From an uncultured Synergistia bacterium (GTDB taxonomy: Bacteria; Eremiobacterota; SpSt-956; JAKJGF01): a stretch of 15,665 nucleotides of DNA. The stretch lies in the NCBI GenBank assembly GCA_937888925.1, contig CALARM010000830.1:1-15665 (forward strand), given 5' to 3'. The notes beneath the pieces are model-generated. The model ran no database searches. It was not told the DNA's origin and saw only the letters and a program-made list of their open reading frames with translations. Each line of letters opens with the position of its first letter. Within the stretch, counting starts at the first letter, position 1. Below are positions 11,999 through 15,665 of the stretch, piece by piece. Both the position numbers and the translations under genes were made by a program.

Positions 11999-13524
11999 AC
12001 TTAATAGAAGAACTTATGAAAAAAGAAGACTGGGAGGAAATAAGGCCGGAAATTAAATCTATTGCATATGATACCATTACCCAGGAGAAGCCAAAATTAA
12101 CCCTTCAGGAATTCAAAGATAAATTCTTATCTCACTATTTTTATAATGATGCCTGCGAGATGCACGACGATATTATTCAGCTTGCACAGGATGAAAATGA
12201 AAAGGCTGTCGTAGTAGTAGCACCCAGGGGATTTGCTAAAAGCACCCTGGTAAGTCTTGCCTTCCCCCTATGGTGTATATGTGAGCAGTTAAAACATTTC
12301 ATTGTTATTGTCAGTGATACCAGTACTCAGGCACAGGGCTTTTTACGTGATATAGTTCAGGAACTGGAAGAAAACGAAGCCCTTCATGATTACTACGGTG
12401 ATGATATTTACCCGAAATTAGATCTTCAGGGTAACTTCGTAAAGTGGACAGACACCGATATTATAACCAGGTCTGACATTGAAATAGTGGCAAAAGGAGC
12501 GGATAATAAGTTAAGAGGTCTCAGAAAGAAACAGCACAGGCCGGATTTAATTATAGTGGATGACCTGGAGAATGATAAAAACGTTCAGACCCTTGAACAG
12601 AGAAAGAAACTGATGAACTGGTATAATAAAGCCCTTCTTAATACCCTTGACCCTGACACCGGCAGAATATTTGTTATAGGTACTATAATACATTTCGACT
12701 CTTTGTTAAAAAATTTGTTCAAGAATAAGACCTATACGAGCCGGTTTTATACTGCTATTAAAAATGACGGTTCTTCTTTATGGCCTTCCAGATGGAGCCT
12801 TGAAAGACTCCTGGATAAAAAGAAAAAGATAGGTTCAGTGGCTTTTAATTCTGAGTTTATGAATCAGCCAATTAACCCGGAAGCGAAGATTTTTAAAGAG
12901 GAATGGTTGAAATATTATAAATCCAGAGAAGTGGAAAGGAATGGAACTTGCACTTACAGAGGGGAACTTCTGACAGTTTACGGAGCCGTTGACCCGGCAA
13001 TATCTCAGAAAGAAAAGGCTGATTATTTTGCCTTCTGCACCATAGGAGTAACGGCAAATAAGGACATATATATCCTAGAGGCTTATAAGGATAGGCTTAA
13101 TTTTACATCTCAGATAAGAACCATTATTCAAAAAAATGAGAGATGGAAACATAATCAAATTGCAGTAGAAGAAAACGGATATCAGGCTGCTTTAAAAGAG
13201 CAGGTGTTGAATGAAAGACTTCTCAGAATAAAACCAGTAAAGAATATAAAAGATAAGTATACCAGGATAATAGGACTGTCAACATACTTTGAGAACGGGA
13301 AAATCTTTATAGATGAAAATATGAAAGAGCTTATAGAGGAATACCTTTTTTATCCTGACTCTCCGCATGATGACCTGTTAGATGCCTTAGAGATGGCCAT
13401 AGGGCTAATAGGTTCAAGCTCAAGCACCTCTATTGTAACTTCAAAAGCAAGAAGGAATACAATGCAAGATAAGTTAAGAGGTTATTCTAAATATTCTGCC
13501 AGTGACATAAGGCGAATGTTTTAA
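11995..13524 (+). CDS. terL: Phage terminase large subunit
   Basis: The start is placed at ATG 11995, which overlaps the terS stop and has GGGGGAG upstream; an in-frame extension to 11929 would overlap terS more and lacks a site. The 509-residue motor-nuclease has a Walker A of the terminase type (PRGFAKST, 77-84), Walker B LIIVDD at 185-190 followed by Glu192, and the coupling motif near GTIIH (229-233). The RNase-H-like nuclease domain shows VDPA at 332-335 (Asp333), AVEENG at 390-395, and HDDLLDA at 458-464. All key residues are present, so it should be active in cutting and packaging concatemeric DNA into proheads. A Ser-rich linker and basic tail close the protein. Unusually, no portal gene follows. 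Confidence 0.93.
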   Translation: MNLIEELMKKEDWEEIRPEIKSIAYDTITQEKPKLTLQEFKDKFLSHYFYNDACEMHDDIIQLAQDENEKAVVVVAPRGFAKSTLVSLAFPLWCICEQLKHFIVIVSDTSTQAQGFLRDIVQELEENEALHDYYGDDIYPKLDLQGNFVKWTDTDIITRSDIEIVAKGADNKLRGLRKKQHRPDLIIVDDLENDKNVQTLEQRKKLMNWYNKALLNTLDPDTGRIFVIGTIIHFDSLLKNLFKNKTYTSRFYTAIKNDGSSLWPSRWSLERLLDKKKKIGSVAFNSEFMNQPINPEAKIFKEEWLKYYKSREVERNGTCTYRGELLTVYGAVDPAISQKEKADYFAFCTIGVTANKDIYILEAYKDRLNFTSQIRTIIQKNERWKHNQIAVEENGYQAALKEQVLNERLLRIKPVKNIKDKYTRIIGLSTYFENGKIFIDENMKELIEEYLFYPDSPHDDLLDALEMAIGLIGSSSSTSIVTSKARRNTMQDKLRGYSKYSASDIRRMF

Positions 13525-13526
13525 TT

Positions 13527-13658
13527 ATGAGCATAAAAAAAGAGTTTTTAAATAATCTAACTCCTGAATGTTTAACTGAAAATATGAGGTTTTTAGCTGA
13601 AATTTGCGGAATGGAAATAACCATTAAGCTTATGGAGAGCTTTCCGGGAATTACATAG
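13527..13658 (+). pseudogene. Truncated Mor-transcription-activator-like fragment
   Basis: ATG 13527, three bases after terL, encodes 43 residues with the pattern of the N-terminal dimerisation region of Mor/C activators (LTPECLTENMRFLAEICGME, then IKLMESFPG). In the family a beta strand and a helix-turn-helix follow. Here TAG comes immediately after PGIT; the next frame gives NYIGNII and then stops too. So the DNA-binding half is absent. No clear ribosome binding site precedes it. It is either a remnant, or a minimal dimerisation-only protein. The family match is by eye. Confidence 0.5.
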
Positions 13659-13927
13659 GTAATATAATATAGTCATTAAAGATACCTTTAACGAGATTAT
13701 ACTATCAGAATAGATAAATTTGCTAATATAATGCTCTCAGAATGATTTCTTTTATAACGGTGGTATATTTTCACACAGAAACATTCCTGGAACGTTTTAG
13801 AGAACGTTTTTATAAAAGGCTTATAGAATAAGGATTTTACGAGAGGTTTAATTTTATGCATGTTGTATGGGAGATGGTAACGGAAAAACTGCCGGCAGTT
13901 TAATTATTGTAAACAGGATTTTACAAC

Positions 13928-14086
13928 ATGGTCGTTAAAGATGTCTTTAACGACATTTTATACTTTAAAGAATGGCGTAAAATAAGGGTTTTACAAAATG
14001 AGGTTTTTCTGGAATTTTCCAGTGTATATAAAAATCAAAATAAACTCTTATGGCATAAGGATAAGATTAACTTTTTTATAAAATGA
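13928..14086 (+). CDS. Small basic protein, possible intact copy of a duplicated ORF
   Basis: ATG 13928 follows AGGATTTTACAAC and encodes 52 residues (MVVKDVFNDILYFKEWRKIR and so on), basic and aromatic, with no recognised motif. The first 24 coding bases form a near-perfect palindrome. A decayed relative of the N-terminus (IVIKDTFNEI) lies at 13669-13713, so a duplication with loss of one copy is likely. The similarity of leader and first codons between the two supports that this was a real gene. Expression is uncertain because no promoter is obvious. Confidence 0.4.
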   Translation: MVVKDVFNDILYFKEWRKIRVLQNEVFLEFSSVYKNQNKLLWHKDKINFFIK

Positions 14087-14129
14087 TGCAAAAAATGTAT
14101 TGTCTATAATAATTATAAACAATATCAAT

Positions 14130-14153
14130 AAAAGCCTTATGCGGTAAGGTTTT
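14130..14153. terminator. Bidirectional terminator-like hairpin
   Basis: AAAGCCTTA and TAAGGTTTT pair around TGCGG, with A-tract on one side and T-tract on the other. It lies 50 bases past the leftward fliN stop and would terminate fliN transcription and also rightward readthrough from the phage side. Confidence 0.55.
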
Positions 14154-14205
14154 GAGGAGGTATAATAAATATCTTGTTGTTTATATGCTATTAAAAATAC
14201 AAATC

Positions 14206-14526
14206 TTATAGGATGCCGGCAATTATTTCAGTTATCCTTATCCCGAAATGATCATCTATGAGGACTATATCACCTCTGGCAAAAACCCTGTTATCTACCA
14301 TTAATTCTATAGGTTCATCTGTTATTTTATCCAGTTCTATGACCGTACCTTCACTGAGATTAAGAATATCTTTTACCGGCATTTTCGTCCTTCCTAATTC
14401 GGCTGCAATCTGAACTGATACATCTTTTACCAGATTTATACTATGGTAAATTTCCTCCTGTTTCACCTCTTCAATACTGGCAAATATAACAGATTGAACT
14501 CCAGGCAATTCCTCATTATGTTTCAT
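14206..14526 (-). CDS. fliN: FliN-type flagellar motor switch protein (SpoA domain)
   Basis: The 106-residue protein has a short N-terminal helix region and a SpoA/FliN C-terminal domain from about residue 32: VKDVSVQIAAELGRTKMPVK, then LNLSEGTVIELDKITDEPIEL, then VDNRVFARGDIVLIDDHFGIRITEI. The LGRT, GTVIELDK, ARGDIV and FGIRITEI words are the family hallmarks. FliN forms the cytoplasmic C-ring that sets rotation sense and binds the export apparatus. A related role in type III secretion is possible. Length is normal for a FliN without the CheC-like FliY extension. AAAGGATATGATGAT precedes the ATG, and a small ORF upstream may overlap it by ATGA. No other flagellar gene is visible, so it may be host flank or a captured gene. 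Confidence 0.82.
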   Translation of the reverse strand: MKHNEELPGVQSVIFASIEEVKQEEIYHSINLVKDVSVQIAAELGRTKMPVKDILNLSEGTVIELDKITDEPIELMVDNRVFARGDIVLIDDHFGIRITEIIAGIL

Positions 14527-14621
14527 ATCATCATATCCTTTCCGTTAATATCCTCTATAGTTCCAGTCGAAAAGGATAAAGAAAACTTCCATGACCCGAA
14601 GACCGGCAAAACCCCTGCCAT
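14523..14621 (-). CDS. Possible small ORF coupled to fliN
   Basis: A 32-residue frame (MAGVLPVFGSWKFSLSFSTG, then TIEDINGKDMMI) ends in a TGA that overlaps the fliN ATG as ATGA, a typical coupling arrangement. No ribosome binding site precedes its ATG and a TGA closes the frame 24 bases further upstream. A competing rightward frame reads across the same stretch to 14763. Neither is convincing. It could be the tail of a truncated flagellar-operon gene. Confidence 0.25.
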   Translation of the reverse strand: MAGVLPVFGSWKFSLSFSTGTIEDINGKDMMI

Positions 14622-14947
14622 GTGCAAAATAACAGGGCTTATTCACCAAAAAAATACCATTCTAAAACACCGCACTCAGAGCCGTTTTAGACCGGTTTTA
14701 AGGCAAAAAAGAGGCGTTCATCTATACAAAACAAATATAGTCAATTTTGATGAATGGCAGTAAAACCCGTTTAAACGCCGATATTTTGAAAAATTATAAA
14801 AATATGCTATTATAAGCTCATAAAATTATTCCAGAGTAAATTTCTATCATGAATATCCTTCGATGCGTTTAAAACGCATTTTAGAAGCATACAGATATAT
14901 TCTGGTAGAGAGAGCACCAGCATAATAAGAGCAGAAAGGAGAAACAC
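14622..14947 (+). promoter_or_regulatory. Leader region of the LytTR genes with promoter and palindromes
   Basis: TTGAAA (14786-14791), a 16-base spacer and TATTAT (14808-14813) make a good promoter. ATGCGTTTAAAACGCAT (14863-14879) is a perfect palindrome with a one-base centre in the leader, about 70 bases before the LytTR start. Upstream, CCCGTTTAAACGCC (14765-14778) shares the CGTTTAAA word. Direct repeats CCGTTTTA/CCGGTTTTA lie at about 14683-14701. These may be sites for the encoded regulators. No other convincing gene is seen. Confidence 0.55.
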
Positions 14948-15499
14948 ATGGAAGCACAGGACATCACAAACGTCATAGAAGAAATCAAAGACACTCTGCC
15001 GGAGGATCTCACAAAAGAGATCAAAGACACTCTGACATCTATCTACAAGAAACTCCTGGAGATAGACCCGCCGGTAAAAAAACTTGCAGTATTCGGAGGC
15101 AACTATATAAAACTCCTGGACATTCAGGACATCTGCTTTATAACAGTTGACGACGACAGAAAAAAAGTAGTAACCTCTGACGGTAAAGAATGGTATCTGA
15201 AAGAAACCATGACAGTCCTCCAGAAAAGATTCAAAGATGATCCGAAAATGATGACAGTCCACAGAGCCTATATAGCAAACCTGCTTCAGGTAGACAAAAT
15301 TTACATAGGTGAAGTAACGACTGGAAAAAACAAAAAATCTTCTACCATGCACCTCATGTTTAAAACCCTCCCGGAAGAAATAAAAATACCTGTCAGTGAA
15401 AACAACCAGACGGAAGTAAAAGAGTATCTGGGAATAAAATTGCCAAATGCTGCACCTCTGGAGCCACAGCCGGAAGAAGGAGAACAGCCGACGCAATGA
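14948..15499 (+). CDS. LytTR-domain DNA-binding regulator without receiver domain
   Basis: The 183-residue protein has a helical N-terminus made of a 12-residue tandem repeat (EIKDTL at residues 12-17 and 24-29, encoded by exact 15-base repeats at 14984 and 15020). A LytTR domain covers about 43-165: strand LAVFGGNYIKLLDIQDICFI, a DGKEWYLKETM segment, then the family signature VHRAYIANLLQVDKI at 104-118. The C-terminus is Pro/Glu-rich and disordered. There is no response-regulator receiver domain, so it is not a classic two-component regulator. The helical repeat may mediate dimerisation or partner binding. AAAGGAG precedes the ATG. Codons ending in C (ATC, AAC, GAC, CTC) are far more frequent than in the phage genes. 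It overlaps the next LytTR gene by ATGA. Confidence 0.82.
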   Translation: MEAQDITNVIEEIKDTLPEDLTKEIKDTLTSIYKKLLEIDPPVKKLAVFGGNYIKLLDIQDICFITVDDDRKKVVTSDGKEWYLKETMTVLQKRFKDDPKMMTVHRAYIANLLQVDKIYIGEVTTGKNKKSSTMHLMFKTLPEEIKIPVSENNQTEVKEYLGIKLPNAAPLEPQPEEGEQPTQ

Positions 15500-15665
15500 A
15501 AGAAGACACATTAACAAACGAACAGCTAAAAGCACTTATAGGACAGGAGGTAAACAGACAGCACAGGAAACACAGACCCCTGACTGTTCCGGTTCTTGAA
15601 GAAGGCTGCTATAAAGCTCTGAAAGCAGATGATATTCTTTATGCCTTCTCAGACAAAGAACATGT
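15496..15665 (+). CDS. Second LytTR-like protein (3' end outside window)
   Basis: ATG 15496 overlaps the previous stop as ATGA, so it is cotranslated. The 56 visible residues begin with a charged helix (EQLKALIGQEVNRQHRKHR), then TVPVLEEGCYKALKADDILY and AFSDKEHV, which fits the first two strands of a LytTR domain (compare the DIQDICFI strand of its neighbour). The frame is open at the edge. The call as a paralogue partner depends on the rest of the domain, which lies outside. Confidence 0.6.
   Translation, partial: MKEDTLTNEQLKALIGQEVNRQHRKHRPLTVPVLEEGCYKALKADDILYAFSDKEH

Larger units (their letters stand above)
13659..14205. other. Gene-poor, palindrome-rich stretch after the terminase
   Basis: Only small or decayed ORFs occur here. 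At 13669-13713 a fragment reading IVIKDTFNEIILSE and a stop resembles the start of the small gene at 13928. A 29-codon frame at 13742-13831 has no ribosome binding site. Palindromes: AAACTGCCGGCAGTTT (13886-13901), and a 27-base near-palindrome bounded by TATTGT/ACAATA (14098-14124). CATGTTGTA (13859-13867) is inverted as TACAACATG (13922-13930). AGGATTTTAC occurs at 13831 and 13915, with a variant at 13985; it also occurs at 3859. At 14154-14160 GAGGAGG is followed by no usable start codon. Confidence 0.5.

Noticed and set aside
13742..13831. 29-residue ORF with repeated GAACGTTTT
   Set aside because: No ribosome binding site; the repeats may be a chance result of ERFRERF coding or relics.
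14443..14763. Rightward 106-residue ORF across the fliN start
   Set aside because: Its first third is antisense to fliN, no ribosome binding site precedes it, and the later part (after 14557) has no good start codon.

Overview
The window is AT-rich DNA with dense, short, closely packed genes behind strong AGGAGG-type ribosome binding sites and with GTG and TTG starts. This is typical of a low-GC Gram-positive-like bacterium (Bacillota or a related anaerobic lineage). Most of it is the early and DNA-packaging part of a tailed phage or prophage. I cannot identify the host species from the sequence.

Layout. (1) 1-1423, leftward: a winged-helix replication initiator that runs off the left edge and carries GTAC-type iterons in its linker, then a coiled-coil protein and a helix-turn-helix protein. 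(2) 1424-1917: a divergent control region with two promoters whose -35 boxes lie in mirrored copies of one 17-bp sequence, followed on the right by about 260 bases of purine-rich DNA that looks like a structured RNA. (3) 1918-9250, rightward: a train of small genes, mostly unknown. It includes a SWIM zinc-finger protein, a Rad52/ERF-like annealing protein, zinc-ribbon proteins, a ribbon-helix-helix regulator among TGTCG repeats, and a probable single-stranded-DNA-binding protein. Many junctions hold a clean hairpin without a U-tract. (4) 9266-11342: a second winged-helix replication initiator, again with iteron-like repeats and a low-complexity AT-rich tract in its linker, overlapping a DnaC-type helicase loader. 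(5) 11343-13524: paired palindromes, then small and large terminase subunits. (6) 13527-14205: a truncated Mor-like fragment, small or decayed ORFs and many palindromes. No portal or capsid gene follows the terminase. (7) 14206-15665: a leftward FliN-type motor switch gene and two rightward LytTR-domain genes, the second cut by the right edge. The first LytTR gene uses noticeably more C-ending codons than the phage genes.

Working model: the annealing protein, ssDNA-binding protein, initiator and loader form a replication and recombination module that recruits the host helicase, and the terminase packages the product. The element has two initiator genes, each with its own candidate origin. A poly-G/poly-A block at 3975-4054 is probably a sequencing or assembly artefact and breaks one small gene.
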